Shown: piece after piece, positions 7,431-16,157 of the stretch
How the letters are laid out: every line of letters starts with the position of its first letter
Position numbering within the stretch: position 1 is the first letter of the stretch
Assembly: GCF_004127445.1 (NCBI RefSeq)
Contig: NZ_QEXM01000046.1
Location: 1 to 64,000 of the forward strand
Origin: Streptomyces alfalfae
GTDB taxonomy: Bacteria; Actinomycetota; Actinomycetes; Streptomycetales; Streptomycetaceae
DNA: 64,000 bases
Direction: 5' to 3'
Program-made: the position numbers and the translations under genes
The notes under the pieces: generated by a model
What the model was told of the DNA's origin: nothing
The model's input: the letters and a program-made list of their open reading frames with translations, nothing else
The model's database searches: none

Positions 7431-8690
7431 TCAGACGGCGGAGCCGGCCTTCCACTGCGCCCAGTCCATGTTCCAGCCGTTGAGGCCGTTGTCCGGGGCG
7501 ATGGTCTTGTCGCCGGTGTTGCGGACGTCGACGACGTCACCAGTGATGGTGTTCTCGTAGAACCAGGAGCCCGGGGTGCTCTTGTCGCCCGCGCCCTTGG
7601 CGTCCTGGAGGCCGATGCAGCCGTGGCTGGTGTTGGCGTTGCCGAAGATCGAGGACGAGCCCCAGTAGTTGCCGTGGATGAAGGTGCCCGAGCTCGACAG
7701 GCGCATGGCGTGCGGCACGTCCTTGATGTCGTACTCGCCCTTGCCGTCGCCGTCCTTGAAGCCGACGGTGGCACCGTCCATGCGGGTCTCCTTGAACTTC
7801 TCGGAGATCACCATCTTGCCGTTGTACGTCTTGTTCTCCGGCGAACCGGCGGAGATCGGAATGGTCTTGACGACCTTGCCGTCCCGGGTGACCTTCATCG
7901 TCTTGGTCTTGGCGTCGACGATGGAGACCTGGTTGCGCCCGATCTTGAACTGGACGGTCTTCTGCTGCACGCCGTACACCCCGTCGGCGCCCTCGACGCC
8001 GTCGAGGTTCAGCTTCAGGGTGACCGTGGAGTTGCCCTTCCAGTAGTCCTCGGGGCGGAAGTCCAGGCGGTTGTTGCCGAACCAGTGGCCGACGATCTCC
8101 TGGCCGCTGTCGGACGACACCTTGATGGCGGACTGCACGGCCTTCTTGTCGGTGATGCCCTTGTCGAAGTTGATCGACACGGGCATGCCGACGCCGACCG
8201 TGGAGCCGTCCTCGGGCGTGAAGTTCCCGATGAAGCTGTTGGCCTGCGACACGGTCGTGAACGTCGTGTTCTCGTGCGCCTTGCGGCCCTCGGAGTCCGT
8301 GGCGGTTGCCGAGATCTTGTACTTCGTGGCGCGTTCGAGCTGCTTGCCGGGCTTCCAGCTCTTCTTGTCGGCGGATATCTGACCGGCCACGGCGGTGCCG
8401 TCGGCGGCCTCCATGGTCACGTCGGTGAGCGTGCCCTTGCTGACGGTGACGGCTGCCGAGCTGTTGATGCCGACGTTGTCGGAGCCGTTCTTCGGCGCGA
8501 TCTTGATCTGGGCGACCGACGTCTTCTTGGCGGCGGCCTCGTCGACCTGGTTCTGCGACTCCTTGCCGCCGGCCTTGTCGCCGCCGTCGTCGCTGCACGC
8601 CGAGAGCACGAGCACGCCGCCCACGAGCGCGGACACGGCCGCGAGGCCCCTGCGTCCACGTCCCGTCGTCCGGCGCCTACTGTCCGTCAT
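7431..8690 (-). CDS. L,D-transpeptidase lipoprotein with Ig-like domains (YkuD family)
   Basis: Forms 3-3 cross-links in peptidoglycan, or attaches proteins to it, outside the membrane. The 419-residue product has an Arg-rich N-terminus, a hydrophobic segment and lipobox LSAC with lipidated Cys32. A Ser/Lys-rich linker is followed by two Ig-like domains at roughly residues 65-245, similar to mycobacterial LdtMt2. The C-terminal YkuD catalytic domain has FIHGNYWG and SHGCIGL with nucleophile Cys358. Several ATG/GTG codons cluster at the start (8690-8705). ATG at 8690 is chosen because GGAG lies 7 nt upstream of it. Confidence 0.94.
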   Translation of the reverse strand: MTDSRRRTTGRGRRGLAAVSALVGGVLVLSACSDDGGDKAGGKESQNQVDEAAAKKTSVAQIKIAPKNGSDNVGINSSAAVTVSKGTLTDVTMEAADGTAVAGQISADKKSWKPGKQLERATKYKISATATDSEGRKAHENTTFTTVSQANSFIGNFTPEDGSTVGVGMPVSINFDKGITDKKAVQSAIKVSSDSGQEIVGHWFGNNRLDFRPEDYWKGNSTVTLKLNLDGVEGADGVYGVQQKTVQFKIGRNQVSIVDAKTKTMKVTRDGKVVKTIPISAGSPENKTYNGKMVISEKFKETRMDGATVGFKDGDGKGEYDIKDVPHAMRLSSSGTFIHGNYWGSSSIFGNANTSHGCIGLQDAKGAGDKSTPGSWFYENTITGDVVDVRNTGDKTIAPDNGLNGWNMDWAQWKAGSAV

Positions 8691-8918
8691 CACACACATC
8701 TCCATAGTTGCCGAATCCCGAACAAAACCGAGAGTCCCCGTAGACCTGCATAACGTCCTGCCCGGTTCGTCCCGTTCCACTACTGGGCGGAATGTGGGGA
8801 ACACCACGCTCCGCACGCTGGACCGAGCCTCTTCCCTCCCCCTGTCCACTGTGCACCGGGAGACGACCGGCGGGTCAACCGCCCACTCTGCACGACGGAC
8901 GCCGGGAGGGACGACAGA

Positions 8919-8946
8919 ACCCCGGACAGCGGTTGCTGTCCGGGGT
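8919..8946 (-). terminator. Hairpin terminator downstream of the acidic-protein gene
   Basis: A perfect 12-bp GC-rich stem with a 4-nt GGTT loop starts 45 bp after the stop codon of the minus-strand gene at 8991-9341. The remaining sequence up to the transpeptidase gene start shows no gene. Confidence 0.7.
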
Positions 8947-8990
8947 CCCCGATTCCGGATGTCTCAATCCGGCGTCCGGCGTCCGGCGTC

Positions 8991-9341
8991 TCAGATCAGC
9001 CGGTCCTCCTCGTCGTCCTCGTCGCCGTCGGCGGCGTCCTCGTCGTGCTCCCAGTCCGGTGCGTCGGGGTCGTAGTCGATCGTCTCGCTGCTCCAGGAGG
9101 CCTGGGCGAGTTCGACGCCGGGGACCTGGCTGACCAGGTCGAACGGGTCCACGAGGTAGGCGAGCGCCTCCGCGTCGTCGTCCCGGACCGCGGCCTCGGC
9201 GTGGGCCCTCTCCTCCGCCGGCATCTGCTCGTCCTCCGCGATGCGGCCGAGCGCGGCGCCGGTCAGCTTCCCGGTGTCCTCGACCTCGACCACCATTTCG
9301 ACGCGCAGCCGCACAAACCGTGATGTCTCGTCTCCAGTCAT
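8991..9341 (-). CDS. Acidic protein of unknown function
   Basis: A 116-residue, strongly acidic cytoplasmic protein whose final 20 residues are almost all Asp and Glu. I do not recognise a characterised family. The N-terminus (SRFVRLRVEMVVEVEDTGKLTGAAL) looks like a small beta-rich domain, followed by an Asp/Glu/Ala helix and then VDPFDLVSQVPGVELAQAS. The ATG at 9341 has no purine-rich ribosome site, so translation may be leaderless or the start may be misplaced. A strong hairpin follows the stop codon. Confidence 0.72.
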   Translation of the reverse strand: MTGDETSRFVRLRVEMVVEVEDTGKLTGAALGRIAEDEQMPAEERAHAEAAVRDDDAEALAYLVDPFDLVSQVPGVELAQASWSSETIDYDPDAPDWEHDEDAADGDEDDEEDRLI

Positions 9342-9451
9342 ACGGGGGAGCGTACGGCCCGCCTCCCCCGCGGCTTTCCCACGACCCGCGGCTTTCATTA
9401 CCATCGCCCCACACGGCCAATTCGCCAGCGCCACAAGGGGGATCCGATTCC

Positions 9452-9778
9452 GTGTCCGCACGCCGATCGTTGCTGACCGCCACCGCCGCCGGAGCCCTTC
9501 TCGGCGCCCTGTGGTTCGTCCCCTCCGCGAACGCGACGTCCCCCGCGCCCCCCGCTGCCTCGGCCGGGGACGCGGCCCGGGACCGGCACGCCGACCAGGC
9601 GTCGGTCCCCGGCCCCGAGGCCCGCGAGGGCGCCGCCCGCCTGGCCGACACGGGCAGCTTCGACACGACCCCGTATGTCGCCGGCGGCACGGCGCTCCTG
9701 GGCCTCGGCGCCGGTTTCGTGGCGTTCTCGGTGCGCAGGGAGCGGGCGGGCGCGGACGTCAGGCCAGCGGCCCCGTAA
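9452..9778 (+). CDS. Small secreted protein with LAxTG sortase signal
   Basis: A 108-residue surface protein. The GTG start at 9452 begins VSARRSLLTATAAGALLGAL, a signal peptide ending near ANA at residue 28. A disordered Ala/Pro/Asp-rich stalk leads to LADTG at residues 64-68. A hydrophobic stretch (YVAGGTALLGLGAGFVAF) and a positive tail (RRER) follow. This is the order of a sortase sorting signal. Streptomyces class E sortases recognise LAxTG, so covalent attachment to the cell wall is likely. The stalk is only about 35 residues with no recognisable domain. Its 3' end overlaps the convergent hutH gene by 20 bp. Confidence 0.82.
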   Translation: MSARRSLLTATAAGALLGALWFVPSANATSPAPPAASAGDAARDRHADQASVPGPEAREGAARLADTGSFDTTPYVAGGTALLGLGAGFVAFSVRRERAGADVRPAAP

Positions 9779-11312
9779 CCCCTTCGACCGTCGTCACCAG
9801 CACGCCCGAGCGGACGAACGCCTCCGCCCCCGCCAGGTCGGGCGCCAGGTGGCGGTCCGGCCCCGGACCCTCGACGCCCGCCTTGCGGAGCGCCACGACG
9901 ACCTCGTGGGTCGCGGGCGCCGGCGTCAGGTCCTCGCGGAGTTCGACCGCGCGCGTGGCCGCGTACAGCTCGATCGCGATGACGCGGGTCAGGTTGTCCA
10001 CCGCCGTACGCAGCTTGCGCGCGGCGGACCAGCCCATGGACACGTGGTCCTCCTGCATCGCGGAGGACGGGATGGAGTCCGCCGACGCCGGGACCGCGAG
10101 CCGCTTCAACTCGCTGACCAGGGCGGCCTGCGTGTACTGGGCGATCATCAGGCCGGAGTCGACGCCGGCGTCGTCCGCGAGGAACGGCGGAAGGCCGTGC
10201 GAGCGGTTCTTGTCGAGGAGCCGGTCGGTGCGCCGCTCGGCGATCGAGCCGAGGTCGGCCGCGGCGATGGCGAGGAAGTCCAGGACGTACGCGACCGGGG
10301 CCCCGTGGAAGTTGCCGTTGGACTCGACACGCCCGTCGGGCAGGACCACGGGGTTGTCGACGGCGGCGGCCAGCTCCCGCTCGGCGACGAGCCTGGCGTG
10401 CGCCACCGTGTCCCGGCCCGCGCCCGCGACCTGCGGCGCGCACCGCACGGAGTACGCGTCCTGGACGCGCGGCGCGTCGTCCTGGTGGTGGCCGGTGAGC
10501 CCCGAACCGGCGAGGACCTTCAGCATGTTGGCGGCGGACACGCCCTGGCCCGGGTGCGGCCTGATGGCGTGCAGCTCGGGCGCGAGGACCTTGTCCGTGC
10601 CGAGCAGGGCCTCCAGCGTCAGGGCGGCCGTGACGTCGGCGGACTTGTAGAGGGTGTCGAGGTCCGCGAGGGCCATGATCAGCATGCCGAGCATGCCGTC
10701 GGTGCCGTTGAGGAGCGCGAGGCCCTCCTTCTCCCGCAGCTCGACCGGGGTGATGCCGTGCGCGGCGAGCAGTTCGCCCGCGGGCCTCACCTCGCCGTCG
10801 GGGCCCTCGGCGTCGCCCTCGCCCATCAGCGCGAGCGCGCAGTGGCTGAGGGGGGCGAGGTCGCCGGAGCAGCCCAGCGAGCCGTACTCGTGCACGACCG
10901 GCGTGATCCCGGCGTTCAGCACGTCCGCCATGGTCCGCGCGACCTCGGGCCGTACGCCCGTGTGGCCCGAGCAGACCGTCTTCAGGCGCAGGAACATCAG
11001 CGCGCGCACCACCTCGCGCTCCACCCGCGGACCCATGCCCGCGGCGTGCGAGCGGACGATGTTGCGCTGGAGCTGCGCCCGCAGTTCGGGGCCGATGTGG
11101 CGGCTGGCCAGGGCGCCGAAGCCGGTCGACACGCCGTAGACCGGCTCGGGCTTGGCGGCGAGCGCGTCGACGATCTCGCGCGAGGCGGCCAGGGCGGTCA
11201 ACGCCTCATCGGTCAGTTCGATCCGCGCGTTCCCGCGCGCGACGGCGATGACGTCCGCCGCTGTCGTCCCGGACGTCCCAAGGGCCACGGTGCCCACGCT
11301 GTGCATAGTCAT
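9759..11312 (-). CDS. hutH: Histidine ammonia-lyase
   Basis: Converts L-histidine to trans-urocanate and ammonia, the first step of histidine use. The 517-residue product shows the aromatic ammonia-lyase fold with YGVSTGFGAL and the cofactor loop GSLGCSGDLAPLSH. The electrophilic MIO group is expected to form from Cys-Ser-Gly here, where many bacterial enzymes have Ala-Ser-Gly. QEDHVSMGWSAARKL near the C-terminus is also diagnostic. Two start codons compete (MTM at 11312 and MHS at 11306), and neither has a good ribosome site. No other hut gene lies in the window, in keeping with the scattered hut genes of Streptomyces. Confidence 0.96.
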   Translation of the reverse strand: MTMHSVGTVALGTSGTTAADVIAVARGNARIELTDEALTALAASREIVDALAAKPEPVYGVSTGFGALASRHIGPELRAQLQRNIVRSHAAGMGPRVEREVVRALMFLRLKTVCSGHTGVRPEVARTMADVLNAGITPVVHEYGSLGCSGDLAPLSHCALALMGEGDAEGPDGEVRPAGELLAAHGITPVELREKEGLALLNGTDGMLGMLIMALADLDTLYKSADVTAALTLEALLGTDKVLAPELHAIRPHPGQGVSAANMLKVLAGSGLTGHHQDDAPRVQDAYSVRCAPQVAGAGRDTVAHARLVAERELAAAVDNPVVLPDGRVESNGNFHGAPVAYVLDFLAIAAADLGSIAERRTDRLLDKNRSHGLPPFLADDAGVDSGLMIAQYTQAALVSELKRLAVPASADSIPSSAMQEDHVSMGWSAARKLRTAVDNLTRVIAIELYAATRAVELREDLTPAPATHEVVVALRKAGVEGPGPDRHLAPDLAGAEAFVRSGVLVTTVEGVTGPLA

Positions 11313-11434
11313 ATTCAGCAGCGTACGGACTGAATCGCCAGGTGTCACGGGTGGGGCCGGGAGGGGCCACTTACCTCGACCTCACCGCCCGTGCCCGGCA
11401 CCGGTTCCCCCTCGCTCGAGCGCCCCGCGGAACG

Positions 11435-11614
11435 TCAGCCGTACCGCGTGCGCAGCCGGTGGAGCTCCCCCACCGACAGCGCGGTCACCGGGATGGGAGC
11501 CCCGAACATGAACGCGTGGAGCACGCCGGGCGGCGCCGCCACCACCGCGTCGTCGAAGAACCGCAGGGCCGCGAGCCCCCACAGCCGCAGGGGCGAACGA
11601 CCGGGAACACCGCT
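11435..11614 (-). pseudogene. Coding-like remnant directly behind the GGDEF gene
   Basis: After the GGDEF stop codon the same minus-strand frame stays open for 59 more codons to a TGA at 11435-11437. It reads like a genuine protein tail, with ALRFFDDAVVAAPPGVLH, AFMFGAPIPV and VGELHRLRTRYG. It has no ATG near its beginning and no ribosome site. It could be the C-terminus of a lost gene or a read-through tail. I cannot assign a family. The remaining bases between 11313 and 11434 show nothing. Confidence 0.4.
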
Positions 11615-12784
11615 TCAGGACGGCGGCTGCCCCCGGCCCCGGAACGTCCGCCGCTCCCCCGCGTCACCCGGCGCCGGCGGCGAGTCGGCGAGCCGCAGCA
11701 CCGGGTCGCCCTCCCCGTCGCCGCCCTCCCGGCCCGCGACCACCGGCTTCACCGCGTGCGCCGCCTTCGCGCGGTACTGCGCCGCGTCGGCGAGGCGGAA
11801 GAGACGGCGCGCCGAGCGCACGGGGCCGATCGGGTCCCCGGTCGACGCGACCCCGCACGCGACCCCGTCACCGAGCTCCAACTCGGCGGCGCGCCCGCAC
11901 AGTTCGTCGGCGACCCGGACCACCTCGTCGGCGGTCGGGCCCACGGAGAGCAGACAGAACTCGTCGCCGCCGAGGCGTGCGGCCAGCGTGCCGGGGAGCA
12001 TCGCGCCGCAGAGCGAGAGGACCGAGCCGAAGCGTTCGAGGAGGCGGTCGCCGACCGCGTGGCCCAGGGTGTCGTTGACGCGCTTGAGGCCGTTCACGTC
12101 ACAGACGACGAGGCTGACCACGTCCCCCTCGGCGCGGTGCCGCTCCACCGCCTCGTCGAGGCGCAGGTCGACGGCGCGGCGGTTGGCGAGCCCGGTCAGC
12201 GCGTCCGTGAAGGCCAGCCTGCGCGCCTCCTCCAGGCGCTCGGTCTGCGCGATGCCCGCCGCCACCACCGAGGCGAGGACGGTCGCGAAGTCCGCGTCCG
12301 GGCGGCCGAAGACCGGCGCCCCCAGCGGGCGCGCCACATACAGCTCGCCCCAGGCCCGCCCGTGCAGCACGACCGGCGCGACCACACAGCAGCCGCGTCC
12401 GCGCCTGCGCAGGGCGCTGACGCGCTGGTGGCAGTAGCCCGCGAACCGGCCGCCCGCCGCCCCGCCGGCGGTCTCGACCCAGGCGTCGGGCTCACCGCCG
12501 CCCGCCCAGCGCTCGTGCAGGAACTCGGTGATCTCCGGGAACTGGTGGACGGGGTAGGCCTCGCACTCCGGGAACTCCTCCTCGCCCTCGCTCCGTTCAC
12601 CCGTGTTCACGAGCACCCGGAGCCTGCCGAGTTCGCGCTCCCACAGGGAGAGCGCGGCGAAGCTCCCGCCCAGCGCGCGGCAGGCGCCCGCGGCCGCGGC
12701 CCGCCAGGTCTCGCGCGGGGTCCGCGCGGCGGCCATCCCTTGCGCCAGCTCCACCACGGCCCGCAGCCGCACGTCCTCTCCCAT
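11615..12784 (-). CDS. GAF-GGDEF protein, probable diguanylate cyclase
   Basis: Predicted to make cyclic di-GMP, which controls development in Streptomyces through BldD. The 389-residue product has a GAF-like sensor at about residues 20-190 with a Cys-rich patch (GRGCCVVAPVV). A GGDEF domain follows: FTDALTGLANRRAVDLRLDEA, then CDVNGLKRVNDTLGHAVGDRLL, then RLGGDEFCLLS. The GGDEF catalytic loop is intact. No RxxD inhibitory site lies five residues before it, so product inhibition is not expected. The architecture and position beside hutH resemble the CdgE class. That link is from memory, so no symbol is given. The start is ATG 12784, with a GTG one codon earlier. Confidence 0.85.
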   Translation of the reverse strand: MGEDVRLRAVVELAQGMAAARTPRETWRAAAAGACRALGGSFAALSLWERELGRLRVLVNTGERSEGEEEFPECEAYPVHQFPEITEFLHERWAGGGEPDAWVETAGGAAGGRFAGYCHQRVSALRRRGRGCCVVAPVVLHGRAWGELYVARPLGAPVFGRPDADFATVLASVVAAGIAQTERLEEARRLAFTDALTGLANRRAVDLRLDEAVERHRAEGDVVSLVVCDVNGLKRVNDTLGHAVGDRLLERFGSVLSLCGAMLPGTLAARLGGDEFCLLSVGPTADEVVRVADELCGRAAELELGDGVACGVASTGDPIGPVRSARRLFRLADAAQYRAKAAHAVKPVVAGREGGDGEGDPVLRLADSPPAPGDAGERRTFRGRGQPPS

Positions 12785-12935
12785 CACCCTAGGCTAGGAG
12801 GTTTGCGGCATTTTGGAACTTCGAGACATATCGCGAGCCGCAAGACGGGCCGTGGAGAGCGGGCCGCGGGGTGCGGGAAGCGGGCCGCGGGGAGGGCGGA
12901 CCACGGAGCGGTCCGCCGACGGCGGGCCACCCGGA

Positions 12936-13733
12936 TCACTCCCCCGGCCACTTCGGCTTCCGCTTCTCGTTGAACGCCGCGACGCCCTCCGCCCGGTCGC
13001 CCGAGAACGCCACCGCGCGCCACGCCGCGTCCTCCACCTCAAGGCCCGCGCGCAGGTCGAGGCCGTGCCCGAGGCGCAGGGCGCGCTTGGCCGCGCGCAG
13101 GCCCACGGGCGAGTTGGCGGCCATGCGGACGCCGAGCGCCAGCGCCTCCGCACGGGCCCCGCCCTCCTCGGCGACCACGTCGACCAGGCCCAACTCCCGC
13201 GCCTCCGGCGCCTCGACCCGCCGCGCCGAGAAGATCAGCTCGGCGGCGCGGGCGGCGCCGACCCGGCGCGGCAGGAGTTGCGTGCCGCCGCCGCCCGGGA
13301 TGACGCCGACGGACACCTCGGGCAGCCCGACGACCGTGGTCGGGTCGGCGACGATCACGTCACAGGAGAGCGCGAGCTCGAAGCCGCCGCCGAGGGCGAA
13401 GCCGTGCACGGCGGCGATGGTGGGCATGGGCAGGTCCAGCACGCCGGTGTAGGCGGCCCGCGCCGTGGGGCGCTGGCGCAGCAACTCGGCGTCGCTGAAG
13501 GAGTTGCGCTCCTTGAGGTCGGCCCCGACGCAGAACGCCCGCTCGTGCGTGGACGTCACGACGACCACCCGGGCGCCCGCGTCACCGGCGAGGGCCGCGC
13601 AGGCGGCGGCGATGGAGCGGGCCATCTCCGAGGAGACGGCGTTCATGGCCTTGGGGCGGTCGAGGACGAGCTCGACGACGTGACCGTGCCGCCGGACCGC
13701 GACGTGCTCCCCGTACCGTTGCTCGTCACCCAT
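12936..13733 (-). CDS. Enoyl-CoA hydratase/isomerase family protein
   Basis: A 265-residue crotonase-fold enzyme acting on acyl-CoA thioesters. The oxyanion-hole segments CVGADLKER and HGFALGGGFELAL are present. Glu residues in the GLPEVSVGVIPGGGG block occupy the usual catalytic positions for a hydratase. Its length is normal. The ATG at 13733 has a perfect AGGAGG ribosome site. Substrate range cannot be told from the sequence; fatty-acid or amino-acid catabolism are both possible. Its neighbours give no pathway hint. Confidence 0.92.
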   Translation of the reverse strand: MGDEQRYGEHVAVRRHGHVVELVLDRPKAMNAVSSEMARSIAAACAALAGDAGARVVVVTSTHERAFCVGADLKERNSFSDAELLRQRPTARAAYTGVLDLPMPTIAAVHGFALGGGFELALSCDVIVADPTTVVGLPEVSVGVIPGGGGTQLLPRRVGAARAAELIFSARRVEAPEARELGLVDVVAEEGGARAEALALGVRMAANSPVGLRAAKRALRLGHGLDLRAGLEVEDAAWRAVAFSGDRAEGVAAFNEKRKPKWPGE

Positions 13734-13855
13734 GACGCCTCCTGAACCTCCGGTTAACGGCCGTTACCCGGGGATCATGTCAGCCGGGTCCGCCCAGGGG
13801 GAAGGGCTCCTCAAAACCCTGCGGCCCCCGGCCGACCCCGCGGCTCCTGCGGCTC

Positions 13856-15016
13856 TCAGCCCCGCCGCGCCAGCAGCCACGGCTCGACCACGCCGAGACC
13901 GCGCACGGGCCGCTGCCACATCGGCTGGAGTGCGAAGCGGTACGAGGGCGGGTCCTCGCCCTCCTTCTCGGCCGCCGCTGCCGCCTCCGCGGCCTCCGCC
14001 TCCGAGGCGGGCGCGTCGCCCGACCGCTTCAGCTCCTCCGCGAGCGCCCCGTCGACGAGGACGGCGTCCTTGGGCGCTATGGAGGTCAGGCGGCTCGCGA
14101 GGTTCACCGTCGTGCCGAAGACGTCGCCCATGCGCGTGGTGACCGTGCCGAAGGCGATGCCGACGCGCAGCTCGGGCATGGTCTCGTCGTTCGCCATCGT
14201 CTCGATGAGGCGCAGGGCGATCTCGGCGGCCACGCCCGCGTCGTCGGCGGCGTACAGGACCTCGTCGCCGAGGGTCTTGATGAGCCGTCCGCCGTGCGCG
14301 GCGACGAGGTCGGCCGCCGTGGTCTCGAAGGCCTCGACGAGTTCCCCGAGCTCCTCCTCCTCCATGCGCCGCGTCAGGCGCGTGAAGCCGACCAGGTCGG
14401 CGAAGCCCACGGCGAGCCGCCGGTCGACCATCTCCTCGTCGTCGGCGGCCTGCACGACGCGCCCCGTGGCGGCGGCGAGCTGACGGCGCCAGACGTAGAC
14501 CAGGAACTCCTCCAGCTCCGGCAGGAGCAGCTCCACCAGGGGATACGTGACTTCCGTACGGGTCATGCCCGGCTCGGGCGGCTCCGTGAGCCCCTCCAGG
14601 AAGGAGTCGATCTGCCACTCCGCGAGCCGCGCGGTGGTCTGCCCCGTGGACCGGGCCACCTGCACCGCCATGGCCTCGCTGAGCAGCCCCGCCTCGACGA
14701 GGCCCGCGAGGCGGCGCAGGGCCAGCACGTCGGCCTCGGTCAGCGCCTTGGCCTGGCCGATGTCGGGGAAGCCCATGGCCCGCCAGAAGCGGGAGGCGAG
14801 CTCCATCGAGACGCCCGCGCTGCGGGCGGCCTGGAAGGGGGTGTAGCGGCGGTCCGCGCCGAGGATGAGCCCTTCGAGCCGGAGGGCGAGGGGGTCCTTG
14901 GCGGACTCGCCGTCCTTGCTCTCGTCCTGCACCTCGGGAACGCCGGCCGCGCCGCCCGGCCCGTCGTCGGGGCCACGCTCTGCGCCCGCGCCGGAGCCCG
15001 TGTCGTCGACGGTCAC
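13856..15016 (-). CDS. cya: Class III adenylate cyclase
   Basis: Makes cyclic AMP, needed for germination and development in Streptomyces. The 386-residue product has an acidic N-terminus and a helical regulatory region at about residues 45-180 with RYTPFQAARSAG and DIGQAKALTEADVLALRR. The catalytic domain follows from about 200. Metal-binding aspartates are in GFADLVGFTRL and TLGDEVLYAADD, and the transition-state Arg is in NLASRLTS. There are no membrane helices, so it is soluble. The GTG start at 15016 follows AAGGGCAGGC. The position beside birA and pccB matches S. coelicolor cya (SCO4928, from memory). Confidence 0.93.
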   Translation of the reverse strand: MTVDDTGSGAGAERGPDDGPGGAAGVPEVQDESKDGESAKDPLALRLEGLILGADRRYTPFQAARSAGVSMELASRFWRAMGFPDIGQAKALTEADVLALRRLAGLVEAGLLSEAMAVQVARSTGQTTARLAEWQIDSFLEGLTEPPEPGMTRTEVTYPLVELLLPELEEFLVYVWRRQLAAATGRVVQAADDEEMVDRRLAVGFADLVGFTRLTRRMEEEELGELVEAFETTAADLVAAHGGRLIKTLGDEVLYAADDAGVAAEIALRLIETMANDETMPELRVGIAFGTVTTRMGDVFGTTVNLASRLTSIAPKDAVLVDGALAEELKRSGDAPASEAEAAEAAAAAEKEGEDPPSYRFALQPMWQRPVRGLGVVEPWLLARRG

Positions 15017-15169
15017 GCCTGCTGCCCTTCCGATCTGCCGCGGTCAGGTATCGACCGGCGTCAACTTTACGGCAGGTGTGCCGCAGCTCACTCCCGAGTC
15101 CCGTGACCCGTACCCCCGGCCCGGGGCACGCCGGGTGACCGGCCGTCCCCCGGCGCGCCCGGCCGCCGG

Positions 15170-16033
15170 TCACCCGGCGGGACGCAGGTGGACGATGTCA
15201 CCCGCCCCCACGGGCCGGCGCACGCCGTCCTCGGTGGCGAGCACCAGGCGTCCGTCGCCGTCGACCGCGACGGCCTCGCCCACGATCGAACGGTCGCCCG
15301 GCAGCTCCGCCCGTACGCGGCGGCCGAGCGTGGCGCAGCCCGCCGCGTACGCCTCCTGGAGCCGGGCGGCGGCGGGGTCGCCGCCCGCCGCGCGCCAGTC
15401 GCCGTACCACTGCTCCAGGGAGCGCAGCACGGCACGCAGCAGCGGATCGCGGTCCGTCGAGGCGGCCCCGGCGAGGGCGAGGGAACCGGCCGTCGGCACC
15501 GGCAGCTCGTCCGCACCCAGGGTGACGTTGAGGCCGACGCCGATGACCACGCCGCCGCCGGCGGCGGTCCCGGCCCGCTCGGCGAGGATGCCGCCCGCCT
15601 TGCGCTCCTCGTCACCCACGGTGACCAGGAGGTCGTTGGGCCACTTGAGTGCCGTGTCGACCCCGGCGGCCCGAGAGAGGCCCGTGGCGACGGCCACGCC
15701 GGTGAGCAGCGGCAGCCAGCCCCACCGCTCGACCGGCACCTCGGCGGGCTTGAGCAGCACGGAGAAGAACAGGCCCGAGCGGGCGGGCGCCGACCACTTC
15801 CGGTCGAGGCGGCCGCGGGCCGCGTTCTGCTCCTCGGCGACGAGCACCGCTCCCTCGGGGAGGCCGTCGGCCCGTGCCGCGAGGTCGGTGTTGGTCGAAC
15901 CGGTGGCGGCCACCACGTCCAGGGAGGTCCACAGACCCCCCTCGCGCACGAGCGCCCGTCGCAGGGAGGTGGCGTTCAGGGGCGGGCGGTCGAGGTCGGA
16001 CCAGCGGTTGTCTTGAGCATCTCGCGGCGTCAT
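15170..16033 (-). CDS. birA: Biotin--[acetyl-CoA-carboxylase] ligase
   Basis: Activates biotin as biotinyl-AMP and attaches it to the lysine of biotin carboxyl carrier domains, here most likely AccA2 encoded 3.5 kb away. The 287-residue product has AATGSTNTDLAAR, the adenylate loop EEQNAARGRLDRKW, the substrate-binding KWPNDLLV, and a C-terminal cap domain with DGDGRLVLATEDG. It lacks the N-terminal helix-turn-helix of E. coli BirA, so it is a group I ligase without repressor function. The ATG at 16033 is preceded by AGGGTGG. It is divergent from pccB across 124 bp. Confidence 0.95.
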   Translation of the reverse strand: MTPRDAQDNRWSDLDRPPLNATSLRRALVREGGLWTSLDVVAATGSTNTDLAARADGLPEGAVLVAEEQNAARGRLDRKWSAPARSGLFFSVLLKPAEVPVERWGWLPLLTGVAVATGLSRAAGVDTALKWPNDLLVTVGDEERKAGGILAERAGTAAGGGVVIGVGLNVTLGADELPVPTAGSLALAGAASTDRDPLLRAVLRSLEQWYGDWRAAGGDPAAARLQEAYAAGCATLGRRVRAELPGDRSIVGEAVAVDGDGRLVLATEDGVRRPVGAGDIVHLRPAG

Positions 16034-16050
16034 GCAAGCCACCCTAGGTG

Positions 16051-16059
16051 TGGTAAACA
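16051..16059. promoter_or_regulatory. TGGTAAACA motif between birA and pccB
   Basis: The 9-mer TGGTAAACA recurs at 19270-19278 before accA2. Here it sits inside a short inverted repeat (GGTGT and ACACC arms). An AT-containing 9-mer shared by the two upstream regions of one enzyme's subunits, in such GC-rich DNA, suggests a common regulator site. Confidence 0.3.
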
Positions 16060-16157
16060 CCGCACTGCCGAACGGTATCCGCGCCGATACGCTACGGGTC
16101 AGTAGCCAGCCGTAAGCCGCCATACGCACCTTTGAGCAGGCAGGGAGCCGCATCCCT

